This document shows, piece after piece, positions 1 through 7,484 of a stretch of DNA of 49,163 bases. The DNA lies in contig CAYPFV010000005.1 in the NCBI GenBank assembly GCA_964410015.1, positions 1 to 49,163 on the forward strand, read 5' to 3'. The notes beneath the pieces are model-generated. The model worked only from the letters and a program-made list of their open reading frames with translations. It was not told the DNA's origin and did not search any database. A program made the translations under genes and the position numbers. Position 1 is the stretch's first letter, and the number at the start of each line of letters is the position of its first letter. Source of the stretch: SKVR01 sp964410015. Lineage in GTDB: Bacteria > Bacteroidota > Bacteroidia > Bacteroidales > UBA7960.

Positions 1-17
1 AAAATTATAAACAGATG

Positions 18-59
18 AAACATCCATGATTAAGCTTAAAACACACACGAGGATGATTA
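18..59 (+). repeat. R3 dispersed repeat, copy 1
   Basis: A 42-bp stretch made of two related halves 21 bp apart, each starting AAACA. It matches 7009-7050 at about 33 of 42 positions by my alignment, and the right half resembles 49083-49102. It lies in the leader region before asd. Function unknown; it may be a remnant of an inserted element. Confidence 0.5.
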
Positions 60-72
60 TTAGGGTAATGAC

Positions 73-94
73 AAAGGCGCGTAGCGCTGACATT
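73..94 (+). repeat. 22-bp direct repeat with GCGC-GTA-GCGC core, copy 1
   Basis: The 22 bases from AAAGGCGCG to GACATT recur identically at 127-148, a period of 54 bp. The centre GCGC-GTA-GCGC is a short palindrome and is GC-rich in otherwise AT-rich DNA. This could be a protein-binding site or a decayed repeat element. Confidence 0.75.
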
Positions 95-126
95 TATGGT
101 AGAAATCTAATGTTACCAGTAAATCC

Positions 127-148
127 AAAGGCGCGTAGCGCTGACATT
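127..148 (+). repeat. 22-bp direct repeat with GCGC-GTA-GCGC core, copy 2
   Basis: Identical to 73-94, ending about 125 bp before the asd start. Only two copies were seen, so it does not look like a CRISPR array. The rest of 1-272 holds the R3 repeat and AT-rich sequence, with no convincing gene. Confidence 0.75.
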
Positions 149-272
149 ATTGGGTTCTCATTAAAGTCATAATCAACACATAGTCATTATATTATAAACA
201 GATAAAAGCATTAATTTACGAAATAAGAAGAAACACGCATAAAATTACATTGTAAACCCAAATAAATAAATA

Positions 273-1265
273 ATGAAGCTTGCATTGGTAGGTGCCACAG
301 GACTTGTGGGGCAAAAAATGATAGAAGTACTGGAAGAATTTGATTTTCCTGCTGCGGCTTTTTGTCCGGCAGCATCCGAGCGTTCGGTTGGAAAAAAAAT
401 AGTATTCAAAGGCAAAGACTACCGTGTTTGTAGTCTGGATGAAGCACTTTCAGAAAAACCTGATATTGCCCTTTTTTCTGCAGGTGCTGCTGTATCTCGC
501 ATCTGGGCGCCCCGGTTTGCTGATGTGGGTACATATGTAATCGATAATTCATCTGCATGGCGGATGGAAAAAAATATACCTCTTGTTGTACCTGAAGTGA
601 ATGCTCATGTATTATCTGAAAAAACGCATATTATTGCCAATCCCAATTGCAGCACTATTCAAATGGTGGTTGCCCTCAACCCCTTGCATAAAAAGTATGG
701 TATCCGGCGTCTGGTAATTGCAACTTATCAATCAGTTACAGGCACCGGGGTACGGGCGGTAAAACAAATGGAGGATGAACGAAAAGGTATCGCCGGTGAA
801 AAAGTTTATCCGCATCCTATAGACATGAATTGTTTTCCTCATGGAGGAGATTTTCTTCACAACGGATATAGCAGTGAAGAGATGAAACTGGTCAAAGAGA
901 CAAGGAAAATCCTTGACGATGCTGCTTTGCAGATTACCTCTACTGTGGTACGTATACCTGTAAAAGGTGGGCACAGTGAAGCGGTAAATGCAGAATTAAA
1001 GAAAGATTTTGAAATGGGAGAGTTGAAAAATTTACTTGCTTCCAGTCCGGGAATTGTTATTCAGGATGACCCCGGTAATGCCGTTTATCCGATGCCGTTG
1101 TATGCCGAAGGGAAAAATGAAGTATTTGTAGGCCGCCTTCGTCGCGACCTGTCTCAACCCCATACACTTGATATGTGGATAGTTGCCGATAATCTGCGGA
1201 AAGGGGCTGCTACCAATGCGGTTCAGATCGCTATGCTCCTCTTGGAAAAAAGAAGGAACCGATAG
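273..1265 (+). CDS. asd: Aspartate-semialdehyde dehydrogenase
   Basis: This 330-residue protein should reduce L-4-aspartyl phosphate to aspartate semialdehyde with NADPH. That is the branch point to lysine/diaminopimelate, threonine and methionine. The N-terminal Rossmann loop GATGLVGQKM (residues 7-16) binds NADP. The catalytic cysteine lies in NPNCSTIQMV, around residue 126. The dimerisation-domain motif RIPVKGGHSE with the catalytic histidine follows around residue 233. Length is normal for the bacterial family. The start is preceded by an A-rich AAATAAATAAATA leader typical of Bacteroidota. It stands alone; the next gene begins about 785 bp downstream, so it is probably monocistronic. Nothing is unusual in the sequence. 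Confidence 0.96.
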   Translation: MKLALVGATGLVGQKMIEVLEEFDFPAAAFCPAASERSVGKKIVFKGKDYRVCSLDEALSEKPDIALFSAGAAVSRIWAPRFADVGTYVIDNSSAWRMEKNIPLVVPEVNAHVLSEKTHIIANPNCSTIQMVVALNPLHKKYGIRRLVIATYQSVTGTGVRAVKQMEDERKGIAGEKVYPHPIDMNCFPHGGDFLHNGYSSEEMKLVKETRKILDDAALQITSTVVRIPVKGGHSEAVNAELKKDFEMGELKNLLASSPGIVIQDDPGNAVYPMPLYAEGKNEVFVGRLRRDLSQPHTLDMWIVADNLRKGAATNAVQIAMLLLEKRRNR

Positions 1266-1403
1266 TGTTTGTTAAACTGTTAGATATCTTTCTTAAATGC
1301 TCGGTTTGAAATTAGCGAATCGTGTTTGTAAACCTTTTGCGTGGCATAGCTTTGATTGCCCTGCTTTGCACCTGTCTGATCAAACTACAGACTTTGCTAA
1401 CTA

Positions 1404-1555
1404 GTCTTTGCAAGAAAACGCCAGATAATGCGTAATTATCGTTTTTGAACCGGTCATTTACGAAAAGTAAATTCCTTAGATTCAAAACCTTCGAAATCCT
1501 TTTCTTTGAAGATTTCTTATCAAAGAAACATAAAATAAGTGTTTTCTTGCTGACA
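1404..1555 (+). repeat. R1 MITE-like repeat, copy A (152-bp core)
   Basis: The core runs from GTCTTTGCAAGAAAAC to GTTTTCTTGCTGACA. The ends are imperfect inverted repeats of each other. A perfect 7-bp direct repeat CTAACTA flanks it (1397-1403 and 1556-1562), as expected for a target-site duplication. Inside is a perfect 9-bp hairpin stem TTTCTTTGA / TCAAAGAAA. Related copies are at 6630-6904, 36533-36684 (inverted) and 37262-37413. It encodes no protein, so it resembles a non-autonomous miniature element. Confidence 0.8.
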
Positions 1556-1950
1556 CTAACTATATTTATGGAATTAATTTTTACCATAGAAATATCTTCA
1601 ACGATCAAGAACTGATTCCACCACTAAAAGTCAATTATTAAGGAATTATATTAGCCCGCATAAAAATATACTGCTAATTATCAATTATATAGCGATATTG
1701 AAATGAACACAAATTATCAAAATTGAGTTTTTTAGGGGAGGTTATATTTGTAAACTAAAAAAAATATCAGGGGTGTAATTTACTGAATCTTGCTTAATAC
1801 TATTTTATTCTGATCGTTAAGCCAAGGAATTATTGGTGCTATCTGATTACAGTTTTCTGTTTCTTTAAATTATTATTAATTTTTGCATTTCGATCAGCAT
1901 GAGATGGTTTGTTTTTTTAAAATGGCTTTTGTATAATTAAAATTTAGGAG

Positions 1951-1980
1951 TTGTCCGCAATTGTTTTTTGTCTAATTTTG
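1951..1980 (+). promoter_or_regulatory. Bacteroidota-type promoter for cysC-cysD-cysNC
   Basis: TTG at 1951-1953, then 19 bp, then TAATTTTG at 1973-1980. This matches the phylum consensus (-33 TTG, -7 TAnnTTTG) closely. The implied transcript start near 1987 leaves a leader of about 60 nt before the cysC start at 2051. Confidence 0.7.
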
Positions 1981-2050
1981 CCACTTAGTTTTGTAGTGTT
2001 TTCAATATCAATAATTTTTCGCAATTCATCTAAGTTAATTTCGGTAAAAA

Positions 2051-2674
2051 ATGCACAACGACCAGATTCATCCGGATTTCAGTAACATTATGGGCAGAGA
2101 GGAGAAAGAACTATTTCTCCAGCAGCGGTCTCGTGTTATATGGATGACAGGCCTGAGCGGAGCAGGAAAAAGCACCATTGCCAGTCATATAGAATACCAC
2201 CTTCACAAACAGGGTTTTTTAGCTCAGGTATTGGATGGAGACAACATACGTAGTGGGATCAACAATAACCTGGGTTTTTCTGAAGCAGACCGATACGAGA
2301 ATATACGCCGCATTGCAGAGGTATCGAAGCTGTTTCTTAACTGTGGGATAATTTGTATCAACAGTTTTATAAGTCCTACACGAGCCATCCGTCAGATAGC
2401 ATACGAAATTATTGGCAGGAAGAACATGATAGAAATCTATGTGAATGCGCCATTACCAGTTTGTGAAAAACGGGATGTAAAAGGGTTATACAAAAAGGCA
2501 CGCGCAGGTAAGATCAAACAGTTTACCGGTATCGACAGTCCTTTTGAACCACCTGAAAATCCTGATATTATATTACACACCGATCAGCAAACCATCGAAC
2601 AATCCATTACCAGGTGTATGGAATTTATTTTGCCAGTAATCAGATTAGATGTACAGCATACCGCAACGGGTTAG
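2051..2674 (+). CDS. cysC: Adenylylsulfate (APS) kinase, stand-alone
   Basis: This enzyme phosphorylates APS at the 3'-hydroxyl with ATP to make PAPS, the universal sulfuryl donor. In its 207 residues I see the Walker A loop GLSGAGKST (34-42), the DGDNIR substrate motif (62-67), the ADRYENIRR helix, the NSFISP motif and the lid segment EKRDVKGLYKKARAGKI. All match catalytically competent APS kinases such as E. coli CysC. It is first in an operon, 56 nt before cysD. No sulfite or PAPS reductase gene is in the window, so PAPS made here may serve sulfotransferases rather than cysteine synthesis; that is inference. It is the intact partner of the degenerate kinase domain fused to CysN downstream. 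Confidence 0.95.
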   Translation: MHNDQIHPDFSNIMGREEKELFLQQRSRVIWMTGLSGAGKSTIASHIEYHLHKQGFLAQVLDGDNIRSGINNNLGFSEADRYENIRRIAEVSKLFLNCGIICINSFISPTRAIRQIAYEIIGRKNMIEIYVNAPLPVCEKRDVKGLYKKARAGKIKQFTGIDSPFEPPENPDIILHTDQQTIEQSITRCMEFILPVIRLDVQHTATG

Positions 2675-2730
2675 ATTATAAGCAACGATGGCCTGCTTTA
2701 AAAGGAAAAAATAAAAATCAATATTATATT

Positions 2731-3648
2731 ATGTCTGTTCATGATTCTTATACATTGACCCACCTTCGCGAGTTGGAATCCGAAAGTATCCATATCATCA
2801 GGGAGGTGGCTTCAGAATTTGAAAAACCTGTTATGCTTTACAGTGTTGGGAAAGATTCAAGCGTAATGGTTCGCCTGGCAGAAAAAGCTTTTTATCCAGG
2901 CAAAGTACCTTTTCCCCTTATGCATGTCGACACTAAATGGAAGTTCAGAGAAATGATTGCTTTTCGTGATAACTATGCATATGAAAAGGGTTGGGATCTG
3001 ATCGTTCATTCCAACATGAAAGCTTTTAAAGAAGGGGTAGGTCCTTTTACACACAGTAGTGCTGTGCATACCGATATTATGAAAACACAGGCGTTGCGGG
3101 AAGCATTGAATCTTTATAAGTTTGATGCTGCTTTTGGAGGTGCCCGGCGCGACGAAGAGAAAAGTCGTGCCAAAGAACGGATATTCAGTTTCAGGGATGA
3201 ATACCATCAATGGGATCCAAAAAACCAGCGGCCTGAGCTATGGGATATTTTCAATACCAAGGTGCATAAGGGCGAATCTATACGGGTTTTTCCTCTTAGC
3301 AACTGGACGGAACTGGACATATGGCAATACATCCGGTTAGAAAAAATACCCATTGTACCTCTTTATTTCGCTAAAGAAAGACCAGTGGTGGAATATAATG
3401 GAGCCCTTATTATGGTTGACGACGATCGTATGCCCAAAGAACTGGCTGCTAAAGCACAGATGAAAAAAGTTCGTTTTCGCACCCTTGGATGTTACCCTCT
3501 TACCGGTGCTGTAGAATCGGAAGCTGATTCAATAGAAAAGATTGTGGAGGAAATCATGACCACCAAAAAGTCGGAACGTACCACAAGGGTGATCGATTTC
3601 GATCAGGAAGCAAGTATGGAACAAAAAAAAATGGAGGGTTATTTTTAG
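2731..3648 (+). CDS. cysD: Sulfate adenylyltransferase subunit 2 (ATP sulfurylase small subunit)
   Basis: CysD belongs to the PP-loop ATP pyrophosphatase family and, with the GTPase CysN, makes APS and pyrophosphate from ATP and sulfate. I chose the start MSVHDSYTLTHLRELE (305 residues); the open frame extends 39 codons further upstream but overlaps the end of cysC and has no family similarity. The PP-loop is in LYSVGKDSSVM. Further family motifs are FGGARRDEEKSRAKER, the NWTELDIWQYI segment, and GCYPLTGAVES near the C-terminus. The stop is one base before the cysN start, indicating tight co-translation. A purine-rich GGAGGG about 15 bp before that next start is one of the few Shine-Dalgarno-like sites here. 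Confidence 0.95.
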   Translation: MSVHDSYTLTHLRELESESIHIIREVASEFEKPVMLYSVGKDSSVMVRLAEKAFYPGKVPFPLMHVDTKWKFREMIAFRDNYAYEKGWDLIVHSNMKAFKEGVGPFTHSSAVHTDIMKTQALREALNLYKFDAAFGGARRDEEKSRAKERIFSFRDEYHQWDPKNQRPELWDIFNTKVHKGESIRVFPLSNWTELDIWQYIRLEKIPIVPLYFAKERPVVEYNGALIMVDDDRMPKELAAKAQMKKVRFRTLGCYPLTGAVESEADSIEKIVEEIMTTKKSERTTRVIDFDQEASMEQKKMEGYF

Positions 3649-3649
3649 T

Positions 3650-5581
3650 ATGAGCGATACATCTTTAGACATTATCAAATTTCTGGATCAGGATGAGAAT
3701 AAAGACCTGATGCGCCTGCTTACAGCCGGTTCTGTTGACGATGGCAAATCAACCCTGATCGGGCGTCTGCTATTTGACAGCAAGAAAGTGTATGAAGATC
3801 ACCTGGATGCCCTGGAACGCGACAGTAAACGACATGGACATGCAGGTGAATTTACCGATTATGCACTGTTGCTCGACGGTTTGAAAGCCGAACGTGAACA
3901 GGGGATTACCATCGATGTTGCATACCGCTATTTCTCAACCAATAAAAGAAAGTTTATTATTGCCGATACACCCGGGCATGAACAATATACCCGTAATATG
4001 GTAACGGGCGGTAGCACTGCCAACCTGGCCATCATTCTTATAGATGCCACCAAAGGAGTTATTACCCAAACCCGCAGGCATACTTTCCTGGTGTCGCTGC
4101 TGGGGATCAAACATGTGGTATTGGCAGTCAACAAAATGGACCTGGTGGATTACAGCGAGCGCGTTTTTGATAAGATTTGTTCCGATTATCGTAAGTTCAT
4201 CAGCAAGATTAATATCCCTGATGTACATTTTATCCCCCTTTCAGCCCTGCATGGCGACAATGTGGTAGACAAAACCGATAAGATGACCTGGTATCACGGC
4301 AAAAGTTTGCTGGAATTTCTGGAAACAGTGCATGTGGCTTCCGATCGAAATTTTGATGATTTTCGCTTTTCTATACAATATGTTTTGCGCCCCGATAATG
4401 ATTTCCGTGGATATAGCGGAAAGATCGCCTCGGGGATCATTCGTAAAGGTGATACCGTGATGGTTCTCCCATCCCGGAAAACGACCAAAGTAAAAGAGAT
4501 TGTTACTTACGATGGAAATCTGGAAGAAGCTTTCCCACCTATGTCTGTTACTCTTACACTGGAAGATGAAATTGATATCTCGCGGGGCGATATGCTGGTA
4601 AAACCCGATGACATTCCTAAAATTCAGCGTCAGTTCGAAGCTATGATGGTTTGGATGGATGAAAAACCGATGGATCCGAAAACGCAATATATTCTGAAGC
4701 ATAATACACGAAGCACCCGCGGACGCATTGACCAGATATTGTACAAAACGGATGTGAATACCCTTGAGAAGCAACCCGTTGAGTTCTTCCAACTCAATGA
4801 AATAGGCAGGGTGGTCATTACCACTATCAAACCTATTTTCTTTGATACCTATGCCCGCAACAGCCAGGCAGGTTCTTTTATCCTTATCGATCCGTTAACT
4901 TATAACACTATAGCAGTAGGTATGATGATTGAAAAGTTAAGACCTGATGCTATGCCTACCCGAATAACCGATATGGATCGTACACGCACTGACTACAATT
5001 TTATCACAGAAAAAGATTATATTTCCCGCTACCATCAAAAAGGACACACTATCTGGATCACTGGTTTGCCAGGTAGTGGTAAATCCGAACTGGCAAATGC
5101 ATTAAAAACACAACTTTTCAAACAAGGCGCTACGGTGGTGTTGCTTGAAGGTGGTACAGTACGATCAGGATTGTCTCATGAGCTTGATTTTTCTCCTGCC
5201 GATCGTGCTGAGCATCTTAGAAGGGTGGCACATGTTTGCCGCATGCTCAATCACCAGGGAATTATTACTGTTTGTTCTTTTATTTCACCTCTCGACAGCA
5301 TTCGGCAGCAGGTTGCTGAAATCATCGATCCTGAAAGATTTCATATGGTTTATATGGATGTGGACTCAGAATTTTGCAGAAAACACAAACCCGGATTTTA
5401 TAAAAAAGCCAAAGAGCAAAAAGTACCCAATGTTCCTGGTATTGACCTTCACTTTGATGTACCCGAAAATCCTGCTTTGAGCATCCCTGCTCTTCCTTTG
5501 ACAGATCAAACAGAAATGATCATTGATTATATGGAGAAAAAGGGTGTATTTCCGGTAGAAAGACCGGCTGATATTCATTAG
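3650..5581 (+). CDS. cysNC: Sulfate adenylyltransferase subunit 1 fused to an APS-kinase-like domain
   Basis: A 643-residue NodQ-type fusion. Residues 1 to about 450 are the CysN GTPase, which couples GTP hydrolysis to APS formation by CysD. G1 is GSVDDGKST (27-35), with DTPGHEQY and NKMD further on, followed by EF-Tu-like beta-barrel domains. From about residue 465 an APS-kinase fold begins. Its Walker A is GLPGSGKSE (472-480), but several family residues are altered. The DGD motif reads EGG (500-502), ENIRR reads EHLRR, and the lid motif RDxKGLYKKA is HKPGFYKKA (579 onward), with the Arg-Asp pair lost. These residues bind APS, Mg-ATP or the lid in characterised kinases, so the fused domain is probably inactive or retuned. 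The intact stand-alone cysC in the same operon would then supply the activity. Confidence 0.93.
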   Translation: MSDTSLDIIKFLDQDENKDLMRLLTAGSVDDGKSTLIGRLLFDSKKVYEDHLDALERDSKRHGHAGEFTDYALLLDGLKAEREQGITIDVAYRYFSTNKRKFIIADTPGHEQYTRNMVTGGSTANLAIILIDATKGVITQTRRHTFLVSLLGIKHVVLAVNKMDLVDYSERVFDKICSDYRKFISKINIPDVHFIPLSALHGDNVVDKTDKMTWYHGKSLLEFLETVHVASDRNFDDFRFSIQYVLRPDNDFRGYSGKIASGIIRKGDTVMVLPSRKTTKVKEIVTYDGNLEEAFPPMSVTLTLEDEIDISRGDMLVKPDDIPKIQRQFEAMMVWMDEKPMDPKTQYILKHNTRSTRGRIDQILYKTDVNTLEKQPVEFFQLNEIGRVVITTIKPIFFDTYARNSQAGSFILIDPLTYNTIAVGMMIEKLRPDAMPTRITDMDRTRTDYNFITEKDYISRYHQKGHTIWITGLPGSGKSELANALKTQLFKQGATVVLLEGGTVRSGLSHELDFSPADRAEHLRRVAHVCRMLNHQGIITVCSFISPLDSIRQQVAEIIDPERFHMVYMDVDSEFCRKHKPGFYKKAKEQKVPNVPGIDLHFDVPENPALSIPALPLTDQTEMIIDYMEKKGVFPVERPADIH

Positions 5582-5666
5582 ATTTTTTTTGGATTGTAAA
5601 ACATTAAAATACAAAGGATTATTGGAATAAATATCCCTTCCAATCAATCAGCAGTTCAGTATGGTC

Positions 5667-5690
5667 ACCGGAATTTTACCGGTCATTTTT
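5667..5690 (+). terminator. Possible terminator of the cys operon
   Basis: A 5-bp stem ACCGG / CCGGT with a 7-nt loop is followed by CATTTTT, about 85 bp after the cysNC stop. The stem is short, so this is tentative. Confidence 0.4.
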
Positions 5691-5988
5691 GGGAAAACTT
5701 TTCCCAGACGAAATTTACCATTCCTCCCTCATTACCCTTCATTCGGATATTCGAGGTAAAGCAAAACATAATTTTTGATTGCAGCCTATAGCTTTCCAGA
5801 TCATGATTTTGCAAACTGTTTTCCTACCTTTGCATGGGTAACACTTCACATAAGCAGGATGCATTCCCGAAAAAACACATAAGAGATGTAATGCCCGAAA
5901 GAAAACTGCTTTAATTTCTGGTTTTACTTTAAATATATCGCTGGCAATATGCCATCTGCAACTACATTTCTGTTGTTTACCAAGAAAA

Positions 5989-6020
5989 TTTGTAAAGTTC
6001 TACATGTTCTTCTAAATTTG
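5989..6020 (+). promoter_or_regulatory. Bacteroidota-type promoter for the curli-type locus
   Basis: TTTG (TTG at 5990-5992), a 20-bp gap, and TAAATTTG at 6013-6020 match the phylum consensus. The leader to the first gene at 6123 would be about 95 nt. Confidence 0.55.
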
Positions 6021-6122
6021 TTTTTAGATAGATAAAAGGCAGTTTAATGTCTATAAATGTTATTCTGCATTCAGGAAGCCGGTGAAAATACGACATTTTA
6101 AGAATAAATAAAAAATATCATT

Positions 6123-6521
6123 ATGAAAACGAATTTTTACTTTATCGCTACCCTTATAATTTTATTTAATTTTTTGGGCGCCTTCGCATTAAACCCGGAA
6201 AAGGATGTCACTAAAACAACTGCACAGATTGAAATGATTAAAGCAGATAACGGATACCATGTTTTTAAAGGAGTTCTGCTTTCTGGAGAAGAAACATCAG
6301 GAGAATTTACCTATCGTTTGACCTCCAAACGTATCGGACAGTCGGGTTCCAGTAAAAGTAACCAGGCTGGGCAAGTGGATGCCAAACCAGGAGAAAAGAC
6401 ATTTTTATCTCAGTTTTCTACTCTTTTGGATGCTAACGATCAGTATGAGATCGTCCTGGGAATTTATGAAAAGGATATTCTGATAAGCACTGATACATTG
6501 CGACATCCAAATCTGAAATAG
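6123..6521 (+). CDS. CsgH/CsgC-like curli assembly factor (putative)
   Basis: A 132-residue exported protein with an N-terminal hydrophobic signal (residues about 5-22) and a mature domain of alternating beta-strand character. Its second half, from QSGSSKSNQAGQ to the C-terminus, lines up with E. coli CsgC and the alphaproteobacterial CsgH family: a Gly/Ser/Gln-rich stretch, a run of basic and polar residues, then a DxxYEIVLGIYE strand like CsgC's DDRVKIVVTVSD. Those proteins are small periplasmic immunoglobulin-fold factors that stop curlin from polymerising early. The CxC pair of E. coli CsgC is absent. It lies upstream of csgE, csgF and csgG, which supports the assignment, but 960 bp separate it from csgE. 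Assignment is by eye only. Confidence 0.6.
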   Translation: MKTNFYFIATLIILFNFLGAFALNPEKDVTKTTAQIEMIKADNGYHVFKGVLLSGEETSGEFTYRLTSKRIGQSGSSKSNQAGQVDAKPGEKTFLSQFSTLLDANDQYEIVLGIYEKDILISTDTLRHPNLK

Positions 6522-6629
6522 TATTTTTATTTGCTTCAGCATATCAGTGTTTGTTTCTTTATAAATTTTGTCCGTTTAATGCTTAGAGATGCATTGCGAA
6601 CAATTAGATATACTCAACATACTTAAGTA

Positions 6630-6904
6630 GTCTTTGTAAAAAACGCCAAATTGTGGGTTATTCTCTTTTTTGAACAGAGTCACTACAATATTATTGATAT
6701 CCGGGCAGATGATAATTTCAACCGAAAAATATTTACACGTGCCAGAGATTACTGGTGAGCTCCATCTGACCATTAAAAAACAAAAATAAACGGATGAATC
6801 AGTCATTTACGAAAAGTAAACTCCTTAGATTCAAAAACTTCAAGAGCTTTGTCTTTGACAATTTCTTATCAAAGACACAAAAAATAAGTGTTTTGCTGCT
6901 GGCA
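6630..6904 (+). repeat. R1 MITE-like repeat, copy B, interrupted by 123 bp
   Basis: Left end GTCTTTGTAAAAAACGCC, right end GTTTTGCTGCTGGCA. Flanking 7-mers are TTAAGTA (6623-6629) and CTAAGTA (6905-6911). Compared with the 152-bp copies it has about 123 extra bases, between TTGAACA (about 6674) and GTCATTTACG (about 6803). The internal hairpin stem is TGTCTTTGA / TCAAAGACA. This is also 9 bp and perfect, but one pair differs from copy A (T-A in A, G-C here), a compensatory change. Confidence 0.75.
6754..6771 (+). repeat. GGTGAGCTCCATCTGACC motif, shared with the window end
   Basis: Lies in the 123-bp insertion of R1 copy B. Its last 15 bases, GAGCTCCATCTGACC, recur exactly at 49141-49155, and flanking bases are also similar (TTACTGGT versus CTGTTGGC). 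It may be the end of another mobile element. Confidence 0.5.
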
Positions 6905-7008
6905 CTAAGTACATTAGTTTTTTCTCTTTATATTTTAACGATTCCCAGGTTTGATTTGCTCTTTCAAGACCGGGGGTTTTAATTTATCTTCATAGAAATA
7001 AAAAGATA

Positions 7009-7050
7009 AAACACCCATGATGAAAAGTTAAACACCCATGAGGATCATTA
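7009..7050 (+). repeat. R3 dispersed repeat, copy 2
   Basis: Two 21-bp units, each beginning AAACACCCATGA (7009-7020 and 7030-7041). The whole 42 bp matches 18-59 at about 33 positions, including the ending GAGGATSATTA. Origin unknown. Confidence 0.5.
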
Positions 7051-7484
7051 AACGGAATAAACAGAATCCGGATTATCGGGTCTAAGCCTGAGACAAGGCA
7101 AAGATTGAATGAATTTAGGAGGATTTTTTTCTTCGGCAATCATCGGTAAAATAAGCCTCATCAGCATTTTAACAATTATTGAGGTCAATAATAAACAGAA
7201 AAACCAAACCATGCAATAATATTGGCAAACAAGCAGATGCTTATAATTTAGCATCACGGTAAAAAACAGGAAACTGATATTAAATTATTGCAGATAAATG
7301 CTATCTCCGCGAGTTACTAAAATTTCATTAGAAAGAAAAGAATTTTATGAAGAAAAAGTGATTATGAAACGAAAACGTTTAAAAAGTGCCGGAAACAGAA
7401 TAAAATATTTATTTTTGCAGGGTAAACCCTGATGTTTTTTTTACGTAAAATCATCGAAAAGCAAACGAAAATTCATTTTGAAAA

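Larger units (their letters stand above)
1266..2050. other. Long intergenic region with an R1 repeat and the cys promoter
   Basis: 785 bp without a supportable gene. It holds R1 copy A (core 1404-1555) and, near its right end, a well-formed Bacteroidota promoter for the sulfate-activation operon (1951-1980). The remainder is AT-rich and shows nothing I recognise. Confidence 0.7.
5582..6122. other. Intergenic region with terminator and curli-locus promoter
   Basis: 541 bp with no gene I can support. It contains a weak terminator-like hairpin after cysNC (5667-5690) and a promoter match for the curli-type locus (5989-6020). Confidence 0.6.
6522..7484. other. Long gap inside the curli-type locus, with R1 and R3 repeats
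   Basis: About 960 bp between the CsgH-like gene and csgE. I looked here for curlin genes (Gln/Asn/Gly-rich 20-odd-residue repeats) and found none. It holds R1 copy B, interrupted by 123 bp, and an R3 copy. TATTTTTG at 7410-7417 resembles a -7 box for csgE, but no good -33 box precedes it. Short open frames here lie in repeat sequence and are not supported as genes. Confidence 0.65.

Noticed and set aside
73..148. Start of a CRISPR array
   Set aside because: Only two repeat copies, a 32-bp spacer with no further units, and no cas genes in view.
1404..1555. R1 as integron attC sites
   Set aside because: Inverted ends do not carry the RYYYAAC/GTTRRRY core sites, copies are not linked to gene cassettes, and no integrase is present.
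1312..1608. 98-codon minus-strand open frame
   Set aside because: It runs through R1 copy A and has no family features or plausible translation signals.
2614..2730. Longer N-terminus for CysD
   Set aside because: It overlaps the cysC 3' end and has no similarity to CysD, whose family start fits 2731.
5825..5832. TACCTTTG as a promoter -7 box upstream of the curli-type locus
   Set aside because: The nearest TTG leaves only a 13-bp gap; the 5989-6020 site fits the consensus better and is closer to the gene.
6794..6982. 62-codon open frame with a hydrophobic C-terminal half, possibly a small membrane protein
   Set aside because: Most of it is the right part of R1 copy B; the same sequence recurs in non-coding copies with stops and no conserved frame.
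7048..7257. 69-codon minus-strand frame in the csg gap, considered as a curlin
   Set aside because: It has no Gln/Asn/Gly-rich repeats and no signal peptide; composition looks like translated intergenic DNA.
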